A program made the position numbers and the translations under genes. Source: Bacillus coahuilensis m4-4 (GTDB lineage: Bacteria > Bacillota > Bacilli > Bacillales > Bacillaceae_K). Taken from it: a DNA stretch of 34,135 nt. The stretch spans positions 1 through 34,135 of the forward strand of contig NZ_ABFU01000001.1 of NCBI RefSeq assembly GCF_000171615.1. Direction: 5' to 3'. Position 1 is the first letter of the stretch; every line of letters starts with the position of its first letter. Positions 11,029-20,204 of this stretch are shown here, piece by piece. The notes under the pieces are model-generated. The model searched no databases and had not been told where the DNA came from. It saw only the letters and a list, made by a program, of their open reading frames with translations.

Positions 11029-11346
11029 TGTGGAAAAACATATAATAAGGAAAGAATTCATTTTTCGACAGTATCCACGCGTTGTGGACAACCTTTTACA
11101 GAGTCTGTTATTATTCTATCCACAAACTATCCACAATTTGTGGATAACGTAGTTTTGTGGATAAATGTATTCAGAGTGAAAACACAATAATCATATCAGA
11201 ATAAGTTAGACGTTGCAATGGATTTTAAAGAATATCCACATTCTCCTACTATTGTGTATAAAAAGTTGTCCACAGTGTGTTAGGTTGTGAAAAACTTGTC
11301 AATATGTGTTGTGGATAGTAAAAACTCGCAAGAAAAACTATCCACA
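11029..11346. other. oriC DnaA-box cluster upstream of dnaA
   Basis: Eleven boxes with zero or one mismatch to TTATNCACA lie in 318 bp. Plus strand: 11116, 11127, 11232, 11266 and 11338. Minus strand: 11029, 11083, 11139, 11156, 11253 and 11310 (start positions). Those at 11139, 11156 and 11253 are exact. The boxes at 11127 and 11139 form an inverted pair 3 bp apart. This is the dnaA-rpmH intergenic part of the bipartite Bacillus origin. No protein gene is credible in this region. Confidence 0.9.
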
Positions 11347-11401
11347 GGCGATAAGAATAAAACAGAACCTGGAGGGGCGGGCAACAAATTTTAAACGATG
11401 G

Positions 11402-11431
11402 TTGACATTCTCTAGTAGAAATCTATATAAT
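11402..11431 (+). promoter_or_regulatory. rpmH promoter
   Basis: TTGACA, an 18-bp spacer and TATAAT lie about 50 bp upstream of the rpmH start codon. Both hexamers are perfect sigma-A consensus. Confidence 0.85.
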
Positions 11432-11460
11432 TGTATGGACTGTCTATAAAAGAAATTTAA

Positions 11461-11616
<156 letters not shown>

Positions 11617-11617
11617 G

Positions 11618-11649
11618 CCACTGAAATATCTCAGTGGTTCTTTTTTTTA
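11618..11649 (+). terminator. Intrinsic terminator after rpmH
   Basis: A 7-bp stem (CCACTGA / TCAGTGG) with a 6-nt loop is followed by TTC and eight T. It begins two bases after the rpmH stop codon. It should end or attenuate the transcript before rnpA. Confidence 0.8.
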
Positions 11650-11658
11650 GTCTAGAGT

Positions 11659-11882
11659 GTGAAAACTCCACTAAATTGGATAGACTTTTTGGGTAGGTTT
11701 ATGTTTAAGCGAAGCTCACTTTCTACTATTCATGGAAGGACGTACTTCCACTAGTTTTGAATAAACGAGCCCTAGCAGAAGATTGGAGCAAGTGTAAAGC
11801 CGAGCAAAGATCAGCTTTGATGGAGGAAATCGGGCAGCGTTATCTAAACACCCCAACCTTTTATAGTACAAAGCTTAAATAA
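11659..11882 (+). pseudogene. Unrecognised broken reading frame between rpmH and rnpA
   Basis: A frame from GTG at 11659 (VKTPLNWIDFLGRF, then an internal Met at 11701) runs to TAG at 11752. An overlapping frame continues LVLNKRALAEDWSKCKAEQ and on to TAA at 11880-11882. Adding one base near 11748 would join them into about 74 residues. The second half has a protein-like mix of charged and hydrophobic residues. No good ribosome-binding site precedes either possible start, and I do not recognise the family. It could be a remnant of an inserted gene, a small gene broken by a sequencing error, or chance. It widens the rpmH-rnpA gap to 314 bp. Confidence 0.25.
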
Positions 11883-11930
11883 TAAACCCAACAAAAGAAC
11901 ATGAAACATTCATGTATGTAGGTGAAGGAA

Positions 11931-12287
11931 TTGAAGAAAGAACAAAGGGTAAAAAAGAATCGAGAGTTCCAAGAAATCTTTAATAAAGGAGAGTCCTTTG
12001 CCAATAGGCAGTTCGTGATCTATAAATTGCAAACACAAGGGGAAGATCCGTATCGCTTAGGACTATCCGTTAGTAAAAAAATAGGGAACGCAGTCGTTCG
12101 AAATAGAATCAAACGTTACATTCGACAATCATTTCTAGAGCTGAAGGATGAAATTAAGCCTGGATATGACTATGTGATTATCGCAAGGAAACCAGCGGCC
12201 GATTTTACATTTTTTGAAACGAAAAGTAGCTTAACGCATGTGATGAAAAGAGCAGATGTTCTAAAAAGAAAAGAAAAAAGGTCATAA
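11931..12287 (+). CDS. rnpA: Ribonuclease P protein component
   Basis: RnpA binds the RNase P RNA and helps it process pre-tRNA 5' leaders. TTG at 11931 has AGGTG six bases upstream and gives 118 residues. An earlier in-frame GTG at 11922 lacks a ribosome-binding site. The conserved RNR motif reads [12 protein letters not shown] in the middle of the protein, after [12 protein letters not shown], and the substrate-contacting N-terminal region has [10 protein letters not shown]. The gene is normally cotranscribed with rpmH, but here a terminator and an odd 270-bp spacer separate them. Confidence 0.95.
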   Translation: MKKEQRVKKNREFQEIFNKGESFANRQFVIYKLQTQGEDPYRLGLSVSKKIGNAVVRNRIKRYIRQSFLELKDEIKPGYDYVIIARKPAADFTFFETKSSLTHVMKRADVLKRKEKRS

Positions 12288-12340
12288 TGCTAAAAGTGAA
12301 AGACCATCTGGAAAAGAAACGTGATAAACTTATGGTAGAC

Positions 12341-12378
12341 AAGCATCCTAGTCAGAATATTGCGCTTGGGTGCTTTAT
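12341..12378 (+). terminator. Terminator-like hairpin between rnpA and spoIIIJ
   Basis: AAGCATCC (12341-12348) pairs with GGGTGCTT (12368-12375) with one G-T pair; further pairs are possible inside. The T tail is weak (TTTATTTATT). It may be a partial terminator that attenuates transcription into spoIIIJ. Confidence 0.4.
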
Positions 12379-12401
12379 TTATTGGTAGGGAGGATCTATT
12401 T

Positions 12402-13175
12402 GTGAAAAAGAATTGGTTTGTATTCGCATCATTAATTGGGATGGTGCTATTACTTAGTGGCTGTACAGAAATTAATCAGCCCATAACCGCAGAAAGTGAA
12501 GGGATTTGGAATAAATATTTTGTTTTCCCGCTTTCTTGGTTAATTATAACGTTTGCTGATCTGTTTGGAGGAAGCTACGGTCTTTCTATTATTACCGTTA
12601 CGATTTTAATTCGTTTAGTCATTTTACCGTTAGTGATTAAACAAACACAAAACAGTAAAGCGATGCAAAAGCTGAGTCCTGAAATTCAATCGTTAAAAGA
12701 AAAATACTCATCTAAAGATGCACAAACGCAACAGAAGCTTCAACAGGAAACCATGGCCTTGTTCCAAAAGCATGGGGTAAATCCTTTAGCAGGATGTTTC
12801 CCGCTAATTGTTCAAATGCCGATTTTAATAGGATTCTATCATGCCATTGTTCGAACAGATGCAATTAAAGAGGATAGTTTCTTATGGTTCGACCTTGGGG
12901 TAGCAGATCCTTACTTTATCTTACCTTTAGTTGCAGGTGCGACAACGTTCCTACAACAGAAGATTATGATGCAAGGGGTTCCACAACAGCCACAAATGCA
13001 AATGATGCTATACTTAATGCCGATTATGATCGTGATCTTTGCCATCAGCTTCCCAGCAGCTCTTTCACTTTACTGGGTAGTAGGGAACATCTTCATGATT
13101 ATTTCAACTTATTTTATTAAAGCACCTGACCGTAAGGAAGTAGTCGCAGCTGAAGCAGGGGGCAAGAAAAAGTGA
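12402..13175 (+). CDS. spoIIIJ: Membrane insertase SpoIIIJ (YidC/Oxa1 family)
   Basis: YidC-family insertases place proteins in the cytoplasmic membrane. In Bacillus SpoIIIJ is also needed for forespore sigma-G activation. GTG at 12402 follows GGGAGG and gives 257 residues. A lipoprotein signal ends in LLLSGC with Cys21 as the lipidation site. The 60KD_IMP domain follows, with about five membrane segments, including a hydrophilic cytoplasmic hairpin rich in Lys and Gln between the first two. The protein ends in the basic tail GGKKK. Its TGA stop overlaps the GTG start of jag, so the two are translationally coupled. The frame is intact. Confidence 0.95.
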   Translation: MKKNWFVFASLIGMVLLLSGCTEINQPITAESEGIWNKYFVFPLSWLIITFADLFGGSYGLSIITVTILIRLVILPLVIKQTQNSKAMQKLSPEIQSLKEKYSSKDAQTQQKLQQETMALFQKHGVNPLAGCFPLIVQMPILIGFYHAIVRTDAIKEDSFLWFDLGVADPYFILPLVAGATTFLQQKIMMQGVPQQPQMQMMLYLMPIMIVIFAISFPAALSLYWVVGNIFMIISTYFIKAPDRKEVVAAEAGGKKK

Positions 13176-13800
13176 ATTCAGTAACAGCTACCGGAAACAC
13201 GATTGATGAAGCTATCGCCTCTGGTTTAGCGCAGTTACACATCGAAGAAAAGCAAGCAGAGATTACTGTTGTCGAAGAAGGAAAAAAAGGATTCTTTGGA
13301 TTATTTGGCCATAAACCTTTTATTGTAAAAGTGGAAAAGAAAGAACGACTAGCTGAACTAGTAGTAGATTATTTACACGGAATAATGAAAGAATTAGGTG
13401 TTGAAGGCACGACTCATATAGAAGAGACTCCTGGTAACATGGTGATTTCACTAACGACAAATGAGTCAAAAGGGCTTCTAGCTAAAAATGGCCAAGCTCT
13501 TTATGCGGTCGAGCAGCTTTTACAGGCTAAAATCAATCATCATAGTGAGAGATTTATGACCTGTGAGTTTGATGTGAACCGCTGGAAAGAGAATAGAAGG
13601 AAAAAGTAGAGGAACTAGCACGTTCCTCCGCTGATAAAGCACTGGAACTTAACCGTAAAGTGTACCTAGACCCTCTTCCGCCGCTTGAACGAAAATGGGT
13701 TCATCATGCACTTACTGGGCGCGTTGATATTGAAACAACATCTGAAGGAAAAGATCCAAGGCGATTTGTGATTATAAAACCTACATCATTAAACTCCTAA
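13172..13800 (+). CDS. jag: Jag/KhpB RNA-binding protein (one frameshift)
   Basis: Jag (KhpB) is an RNA-binding protein coupled to SpoIIIJ and, in other Firmicutes, to cell-division control. The frame stops at 13609 after [10 protein letters not shown]. Adding one A to the five-A run at 13601-13605 continues [15 protein letters not shown] to TAA at 13798-13800, for 209 residues (208 in B. subtilis). Domains: Jag_N with [10 protein letters not shown] (38-47), a KH domain around 90-150, and R3H near the C-terminus with ERKWVHHAL (RxxxH). The KH GxxG loop reads AKNG (104-107), so its first glycine is replaced. The start overlaps the spoIIIJ stop, and a terminator overlaps its own stop. Confidence 0.92.
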
Positions 13801-13823
13801 GCGAAGGCTTAGGGGTTTTTTTG
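13794..13823 (+). terminator. Terminator overlapping the jag stop codon
   Basis: The stem CCTAAGC / GCTTAGG with loop GAAG, extended by two outer pairs, is followed by seven T. The left arm contains the repaired TAA stop codon of jag. It ends the spoIIIJ-jag transcript. Confidence 0.85.
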
Positions 13824-14024
13824 TCGTTCATTTATACCAAAGCAGGTAATGTGAAGATGAATCTATCACAATTCATCTGATCGTTTTCCTGGAATAAAGA
13901 GAATCTCTCGACTAGTGGTTAGAAATTCAAAATGGCCAATAGGTACTAATTAAGTTCCAACAATCTTCGAATCAAAAAGGGTCGAACCGAGCTTCAGTTT
14001 TACGCCCTCCCTGCTCCTAAAAAG

Positions 14025-14167
14025 TTATTCACACCCCTTCTATTCGTACCGTGTTTCTCCAAAATCTGCCTCTAGGTAGTTTTATTGTTATTCACATGTG
14101 GATAAGTTAAACTATAGACAGTATGCTTAAGGGCTGTGGATAATAAATATAGTTCTTTTTTTCCACA
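14025..14167. other. Separate DnaA-box cluster upstream of mnmE
   Basis: The gap 13824-14268 has no gene. It holds four boxes that match TTATNCACA exactly: 14025-14033 and 14088-14096 on the plus strand, 14097-14105 and 14135-14143 on the minus strand. A one-mismatch box lies at 14159-14167. The second and third abut to form an 18-bp near-palindrome. This lies 2.7 kb from the main origin boxes and just upstream of mnmE. It could be an extra origin element, a DnaA titration site, or DnaA control of mnmE. No DnaA-trio tract was seen beside it. Confidence 0.75.
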
Positions 14168-14268
14168 AGAGGATATGATAATCTTGTGTATCGAGCATTT
14201 AATTTTTAGTCGTGTAGATTCTGTAAGAATTTTTATAGATAAAGAAGGTTGTAAGTGAGGTGAGTGAT

Positions 14269-15654
14269 ATGGAATTTGATACGATTGCAGCGATATCCAC
14301 GCCAATGGGGGAAGGAGCGATAGCAATTGTTAGGTTGAGCGGGGATCAAGCAGTGGAAATTGCGGACCGTGTGTTTAGAAAACCGAACAGTCAGCCATTA
14401 AAGGATCAAATAAGCCATACGATTCATTATGGAAATATTATTGAGCCAGAGACCGAGCAAGTAATAGAAGAAGTAATGGTGTCGTTAATGAGAGGTCCAA
14501 GAACGTTCACACGTGAGGATGTAGTCGAAATTAATTGTCATGGTGGGATTGTATCCGTCAACAAGGTACTCCAATTAGTGGTGAGGCAGGGTGCAAGACT
14601 TGCAGAGCCAGGAGAGTTTACGAAGCGAGCATTTTTAAATGGTCGTATTGATTTGTCTCAAGCGGAAGCCGTTATGGACTTAATTCGTGCGAAAACAGAC
14701 CGTGCCATGAATGTTGCTATTAACCAAATGGAAGGTCGTCTATCTAGCTTAATAAGAAAGCTTCGTCAGGAAATATTAGAAACCTTGGCTCATGTTGAAG
14801 TTAATATTGACTATCCTGAATACGATGATGTAGAAGAAATGACGCATCGAGTCCTTTTAGAAAAGTCGAGTAAAGTCAAGCATGAAATCGAGTTACTGTT
14901 ACGAACGTCTGAGCAAGGAAAAATATTACGAGAAGGTCTTTCTACGGTAATTATAGGACGTCCGAATGTAGGAAAGTCTTCTCTTTTAAATAGTTTAGTT
15001 CATGAAAACAAAGCGATTGTTACTGATATACCGGGCACGACACGTGATGTAATTGAAGAGTATGTCAACGTAAGAGGTGTTCCTCTTCGTTTAGTCGATA
15101 CGGCTGGAATTCGTGAAACAGAAGATATTGTAGAGCGAATTGGAGTAGAAAAGTCACGTCAAGTGCTAAAAGAAGCAGACCTTCTTTTACTCGTATTAAA
15201 CCACGGAGACGAGTTTACCGAAGAGGATGAGAATTTATTTAAGGCTGTTGAAGGAATGGATGTCATTGTCATCGTGAATAAAACGGATCTCCCGCAGGTC
15301 ATTAATATGGAGAAGGTACGTGAGTTAAGTAAGAATCATCGCTTAGTTACGACAAGTTTAAAAGAAGAGCAAGGGATTGATGAGTTAGAAGAAGCAATTG
15401 CTTCTTTATTCTTCTCTGGTTCAATTGAAAGCGGCGATTTAACGTATGTATCAAATAGTCGTCATATCGCTTTATTAACGCAAGCTAAACAAGCTATAGA
15501 GGAAGCCATTGATGGTGTAGAGATGGGTACACCAATAGATATCGTTCAAATCGATTTAACAAGATCGTGGGAATTATTAGGTGAAATCATTGGAGATAGT
15601 GTTCATGAAAGCTTAATTGATCAGCTATTTTCACAATTCTGCCTCGGAAAATAA
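14269..15654 (+). CDS. mnmE: tRNA modification GTPase MnmE
   Basis: MnmE works with MnmG to add the carboxymethylaminomethyl group to wobble uridine 34 of certain tRNAs. The ATG at 14269 has AGGTG six bases upstream; an in-frame GTG at 14260 is less well placed. The protein has 461 residues. The N-terminal tetrahydrofolate-binding domain spans about 1-118. The G domain shows GRPNVGKSS (230-238), [12 protein letters not shown] and NKTD. The C-terminal FCLGK contains the catalytic cysteine (residue 458). It is followed 18 bp later by mnmG. DnaA boxes fill its upstream region. Confidence 0.97.
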   Translation: MEFDTIAAISTPMGEGAIAIVRLSGDQAVEIADRVFRKPNSQPLKDQISHTIHYGNIIEPETEQVIEEVMVSLMRGPRTFTREDVVEINCHGGIVSVNKVLQLVVRQGARLAEPGEFTKRAFLNGRIDLSQAEAVMDLIRAKTDRAMNVAINQMEGRLSSLIRKLRQEILETLAHVEVNIDYPEYDDVEEMTHRVLLEKSSKVKHEIELLLRTSEQGKILREGLSTVIIGRPNVGKSSLLNSLVHENKAIVTDIPGTTRDVIEEYVNVRGVPLRLVDTAGIRETEDIVERIGVEKSRQVLKEADLLLLVLNHGDEFTEEDENLFKAVEGMDVIVIVNKTDLPQVINMEKVRELSKNHRLVTTSLKEEQGIDELEEAIASLFFSGSIESGDLTYVSNSRHIALLTQAKQAIEEAIDGVEMGTPIDIVQIDLTRSWELLGEIIGDSVHESLIDQLFSQFCLGK

Positions 15655-15672
15655 GAAAAAGGAGAGAATACT

Positions 15673-17567
15673 ATGCATTATGAAGCCGGTAATTATGACG
15701 TGATTGTCATTGGGGCTGGACATGCAGGGGTTGAAGCTGGATTAGCATCTGCAAGAGCAGGCGCTTCAACACTTGTGGTGACCATTAATCTTGATATGAT
15801 TGCCTTTATGCCGTGTAATCCTTCAGTTGGTGGACCAGCTAAAGGGATTGTCGTACGTGAAATCGATGCGTTAGGCGGAGAAATGGGCCGAAATATCGAT
15901 AAAACCCACATCCAAATGCGTATGTTGAATACCGGAAAAGGTCCTGCTGTACGGGCGCTACGAGCACAAGCAGACAAATTCCAGTATCAGCATGAAATAG
16001 AAAAAAACCATGGAAGAAGAAGAAAACTTAACCCTTCTTCAAGGTATGGTGGAACAGTTAGTCGTGGAGGACGGAGAGTGTAAAGGTGTGATTACTCAAA
16101 CAGGCGCACGCTACATGGCAAAATCTGTTGTCATTACGACCGGCACCTTCCTTCGCGGAGAAATAATCCTTGGGGAGTTAAAGTATTCTAGCGGACCAAA
16201 TAATCAGCAGCCTTCAATCAAGCTATCTGAGCACCTTGAAGAGCTTGGATTTGATCTTGTTCGTTTTAAAACGGGTACGCCGCCGCGTGTTGATAGTGGA
16301 TCGATTGATTACAGCAAAACAGAGATCCAGCCTGGAGATGATATTCCCCGTGCGTTTAGTTATGAAACAACAAAATTTATTACAGACCAGCTCCCTTGTT
16401 GGTTAACGCATACGAATGCGCATACACATCAGCTGATTGATGATAACCTCCATCGTTCTCCTATGTATTCGGGGATGATTAAAGGGACAGGTCCACGTTA
16501 CTGCCCTTCTATTGAAGATAAAGTGGTTCGTTTTAACGATAAGCCGCGTCACCAAATCTTCTTAGAGCCAGAAGGTAGAAATACAAGAGAAGTGTATGTT
16601 CAAGGTCTGTCAACGAGCTTACCAGAGGATGTACAGCGCAAGATCCTAGCGACCATTCCTGGACTTGAAAAAGCTCAGTTGATGAGAGCTGGCTATGCCA
16701 TTGAATATGATGCCATTGTTCCAACTCAGCTATGGCCAACTTTGGAAACGAAAAAAGTACAAAAACTTATATACAGCAGGCCAAATTAATGGAACTTCTG
16801 GATATGAGGAAGCAGCAGGACAAGGACTAATCGCAGGGTTAAACGCTGCTCTGAACGCATTAGGTAAAGATCAGCTCATTTTAAGTCGTTCTGATGCCTA
16901 TATCGGCGTGTTAATAGATGACTTAATTACAAAGGGAACAAACGAACCGTATCGTTTGTTAACATCAAGAGCAGAATATCGTCTGTTATTACGTCATGAC
17001 AATGCGGATTTACGTTTAACAGAGATTGGACATAGGGTCGGATTAATCTCTGATGAACGCTACGACCGTTTCTTAGAGAAGAAACGTCTAATCGAAGAAG
17101 AAATGGCTCGCCTATCTTCTATCCGTATTAAACCAACGGTTGCCACGCAAACCCTTATTCGTGAAGTAGGCGGAAGCGAGTTGAAGGATGGGATTTTAGC
17201 ATCCGATTTATTAAAACGTCCTGAAATGGAATACCGTCATATTGAACAACTGACAGCGAGTACGGTTGAATTAACGGATGATATAAAAGAACAGGTAGAA
17301 ATTCAATTAAAATACGAAGGATATATAGAAAAATCCTTACAGCAAGTAGATCGGTTGAAAAAGATGGAAAACAAGAAAATTCCAGATCTAATTGACTATG
17401 ATGCAATCAACGGCCTTGCTTCAGAAGCAAGACAGAAGCTGAAAGAAGTGAGACCACTCTCTATTGCTCAGGCTTCGCGTATTTCTGGAGTAAATCCAGC
17501 AGATATCTCTATTTTACTTGTCTATATTGAACAAGGAAAAGTAGCACGAGTAGCACAAGATCTCTAG
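15673..17567 (+). CDS. mnmG: tRNA uridine-34 modification enzyme MnmG (two frameshifts)
   Basis: MnmG (GidA) is the FAD- and NADH-dependent partner of MnmE. The gene appears as three overlapping frames. Removing one A from the seven-A run at 16001-16007 restores [20 protein letters not shown]. Removing one A from the five-A run at 16761-16765 restores [20 protein letters not shown]. The repaired protein has 630 residues, the usual length. The FAD-binding motif [11 protein letters not shown] lies at about residues 10-22. The catalytic-region sequence [11 protein letters not shown] and the motif [11 protein letters not shown] are present. The ATG at 15673 follows AAGGAGAG. It stands between mnmE and rsmG in one operon. 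The breaks are most likely sequencing errors. Confidence 0.95.
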
Positions 17568-17582
17568 AAAGGAGAAGCTGAC

Positions 17583-18300
17583 TTGAATATAGAGCAGTTT
17601 ACCTCACAATTGGAGGAAAAGGGGATTTCCCTTTCTCCCCGCCAATTGGAACAATTCGAACAGTATTTTTCCATTTTAGTAGAATGGAATGAAAAGATGA
17701 ACCTAACGGCCATTACGGACCGTGAGGAAGTATATTTAAAACATTTTTTTGACAGCATTTCTGCCGCTTTTTACTATGACTTCTCGAAAGATTTGCATAT
17801 TTGTGATGTGGGGGCAGGAGCAGGATTTCCAAGTATTCCATTGAAAATTTGCTTCCCTCATATTAAAGTATCTATAGTAGATTCTTTAAATAAACGAATT
17901 CAGTTTCTAAATTTCCTAGGAAATGAACTAGGGTTAGAACATGTATACTTTTATCACGACCGTGCCGAAACATTTGGTCAAAACAGTGATCATCGTGAAA
18001 AATATGATGTTGTTACGGCCAGAGCGGTTGCCCGTCTATCTGTTTTAAGCGAATTATGCTTACCCCTAGCAAAAGTGGGGGGACAATTTGTCGCAATGAA
18101 AGCGGCTTCTGCTGCTGATGAGTTAACCACAGCCAAAAAAGCGATGAAAACATGTGGAGGAGAGTTAAAAGAAACCCACTCCTTCCTACTACCAGAAGAA
18201 AACAGCGAGAGATCCATCATAGTAGTAGAAAAACGCGCAAAAACACCAAAAAAATAACCCAAGAAAACCTGGTACGCCGAACAAACTTCCAATTGAATAG
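17583..18300 (+). CDS. rsmG: 16S rRNA methyltransferase RsmG (C-terminal frameshift)
   Basis: RsmG (GidB) methylates N7 of a guanosine in the 530 loop of 16S rRNA; its loss gives low-level streptomycin resistance. TTG at 17583 follows AAAGGAG by 8 nt. The S-adenosylmethionine motif is [13 protein letters not shown] (75-87). The frame ends at 18257 after KRAKTPKK. Removing one A between 18248 and 18256 continues with [13 protein letters not shown] to TAG at 18298-18300, the conserved C-terminus seen in B. subtilis, for about 238 residues. It starts 15 bp after mnmG and is followed at once by parS. Confidence 0.93.
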
Positions 18301-18304
18301 GCTA

Positions 18305-18320
18305 TGTTTCACGTGAAACA
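18305..18320. other. parS site 1 (between rsmG and noc)
   Basis: TGTTTCACGTGAAACA is a perfect 16-bp match to the Bacillus parS consensus, where ParB (Spo0J) loads. The palindrome extends to 22 bp (18302-18323) and is followed by CGCTC and seven T. In RNA it could therefore also act as the terminator of the mnmE-mnmG-rsmG transcript. Confidence 0.95.
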
Positions 18321-18415
18321 TAGTCGCTCTTTTTTTAGCGTAGTAAAAAAGAAGGAAGTTAGCGTGATCATATAGAATGAATACATAGGGAGTTTCCTAA
18401 AGGTGGTGTAGGAAG

Positions 18416-19285
18416 ATGAAGCATCCTTTTTCACGTTTATTTCAAGGAAATGATCAGGATGAAAAAGATGTGGTAGAAGGTCAAGAAGAGGTAGAAACGG
18501 TCGATTCCAAGGAAGGCGTCTTAGAACTTCCCATTGCAAGTATTATTCCGAACCGTTTTCAGCCACGAACTATATTTGATGATACAAAGATTGAAGAGTT
18601 GTCTCGTACCATCCATACGCATGGTATTATTCAACCGATTGTTGTCCGAGAGATGGAAGATGGACAATATGAGTTAATTGCTGGTGAACGAAGATGGAGA
18701 GCCGTTCAGTTATTAGAATGGGAAACCATTCCTGCCATCATAAAAAATTTATCCGATAAAGAAACAGCCTCTGTTGCGCTAATTGAAAATCTTCAACGTG
18801 AAGAATTAACTCCGATTGAAGAAGCATTAGCGTATGATAAGTTACTTCAAATTCATGAGCTAACACAAGAAGCTCTAGCCCAACGTCTTGGTAAAGGCCA
18901 GTCAACAGTGGCCAATAAATTACGTTTATTGAAATTACCTGAAGCTATACAAGAAGCGCTACTAAGAAAAGACATTTCAGAACGACACGCAAGAGCACTT
19001 ATTCCTTTAAAAGATCCTTCCATTCAAGAAAAGTTTTTAGCGCAAATAATAGAATATCAGTGGAATGTCAAACAAACGGAAGAACGTGTGACGAAGTATT
19101 TAGAAGGCACACAATCCAAAGCCAAGCCAAAACGTAAAGCCTTTAGTAAAGATATGAGAATTGCTGTCAATACGATTCGCCAATCCTTATCCATGGTGTC
19201 GGATAGCGGCATCAATTTAGATGCGGAAGAGGAAGAGTTTGAAGAATTCTATCAATTTACAATTAAAATCCCTAAGAAAAAATAA
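18416..19285 (+). CDS. noc: Nucleoid occlusion protein Noc
   Basis: Noc is a ParB-like CTPase that binds its own DNA sites, spreads, anchors to the membrane and blocks septum formation over the nucleoid. The protein has 289 residues. The N-terminus [10 protein letters not shown] fits the amphipathic membrane-targeting helix. The CTP-binding motifs are GERRWR (90-95) and ENLQREELT (124-132). The helix-turn-helix is around residues 150-170 ([21 protein letters not shown]). It is distinguished from ParB by this N-terminus and by its place directly upstream of soj-spo0J. AAAGGTGG precedes the ATG. It is a stand-alone unit with its own terminator. Confidence 0.95.
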   Translation: MKHPFSRLFQGNDQDEKDVVEGQEEVETVDSKEGVLELPIASIIPNRFQPRTIFDDTKIEELSRTIHTHGIIQPIVVREMEDGQYELIAGERRWRAVQLLEWETIPAIIKNLSDKETASVALIENLQREELTPIEEALAYDKLLQIHELTQEALAQRLGKGQSTVANKLRLLKLPEAIQEALLRKDISERHARALIPLKDPSIQEKFLAQIIEYQWNVKQTEERVTKYLEGTQSKAKPKRKAFSKDMRIAVNTIRQSLSMVSDSGINLDAEEEEFEEFYQFTIKIPKKK

Positions 19286-19291
19286 TAGAGT

Positions 19292-19328
19292 AACAGTGAG
19301 AAACTCGAGGAGTTCTCGCTGTTTTTTT
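19292..19328 (+). terminator. noc terminator
   Basis: An imperfect stem (AACAGTGAGAAACTC against GAGTTCTCGCTGTT, one bulged A and one G-T pair) with a 3-nt loop is followed by seven T. It begins 7 bp after the noc stop codon. Confidence 0.85.
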
Positions 19329-19443
19329 ATTCTTTTTTTCTAATTGTAAAAAAATAGTTTCGTATATTTTTAGGTTATAGTGAAAAAAATAGAATTTTTT
19401 TGATAAAATAGAAACTATGATTGTTAAAAGGTAGGTGTATACC

Positions 19444-20204
19444 TTGGGTAAAATAATTGCCATTGCCAATCAAAAAGGCGGAGTGGGAAAAACCACTACC
19501 TCGGTAAACCTCGGTGCTTGTCTAGCTTATATTGGGAAAAAGTGTTATTAATTGATATTGATCCCCAAGGTAATGGAACAAGTGGTGTAGGCGTTGAAAA
19601 AGGCGATGTAAAAAACTGTGTTTATGATGTATTGATTGATGATGTAGATATTCGAGAGGTAATTGTCCCTACTGCAGTAGAGAACTTATCGATTGTCCCT
19701 TCAACGATTTCTTTAGCAGGAGCGGAGATTGAACTGGTTCCAACCATTTCTCGGGAAGTTCGTTTAAAACGCGCCATTGAAGGAGTACTTGATGAGTATG
19801 ATTATGTTCTGATTGATTGTCCACCATCACTAGGTTTGCTGACGATTAATGCGTTAACGGCAGCTGACTCGGTCTTAATCCCTGTTCAATGCGAATATTA
19901 CGCTTTAGAAGGATTAAGCCAGCTACTCAGTACGGTTCGACTCGTTCAAAAGCACTTAAATCGTAGCTTGATGATTGAAGGCGTTCTTTTAACGATGCTA
20001 GATGCACGTACAAATTTAGGATTACAAGTCATTGAAGAAGTAAAGAAGTATTTTCAAGATAAAGTCTATCAAACGATTATTCCACGAAACGTTCGTTTAA
20101 GTGAAGCGCCAAGTCATGGACAACCGATTATTCTATATGATGCTAAATCAAGAGGGGCAGAAGTATATTTAGATTTAGCGAAGGAAGTGGTATCAAATGG
20201 CTAA
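19444..20204 (+). CDS. soj: Chromosome partitioning ATPase Soj/ParA (one frameshift)
   Basis: Soj is the ParA ATPase that works with Spo0J in origin segregation and also controls DnaA. TTG at 19444 has AGGTG six bases upstream and begins [19 protein letters not shown], with the deviant Walker A KGGVGKTT at 11-18. The frame breaks after AYIGK. Adding one A to the five-A run at 19537-19541 restores [18 protein letters not shown] and gives 253 residues, the B. subtilis length. Downstream, [14 protein letters not shown] and [11 protein letters not shown] are typical. Its stop overlaps the start of parB by 8 nt, so the two are coupled. Confidence 0.95.

Noticed and set aside
10996-11190. Plus-strand open frame in the dnaA-rpmH gap
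   Set aside because: It is made of repeated DnaA boxes, with no ribosome-binding site and no protein-like pattern.
11922-11930. GTG start for rnpA three codons upstream
   Set aside because: No Shine-Dalgarno sequence precedes it, while the TTG at 11931 has AGGTG at six bases.
18416-19285. Noc-binding sites (ATTTCCCGGGAAAT) in the window
   Set aside because: Reading both strands I found no sequence close to this palindrome near noc or the origin; only parS-type palindromes are present.
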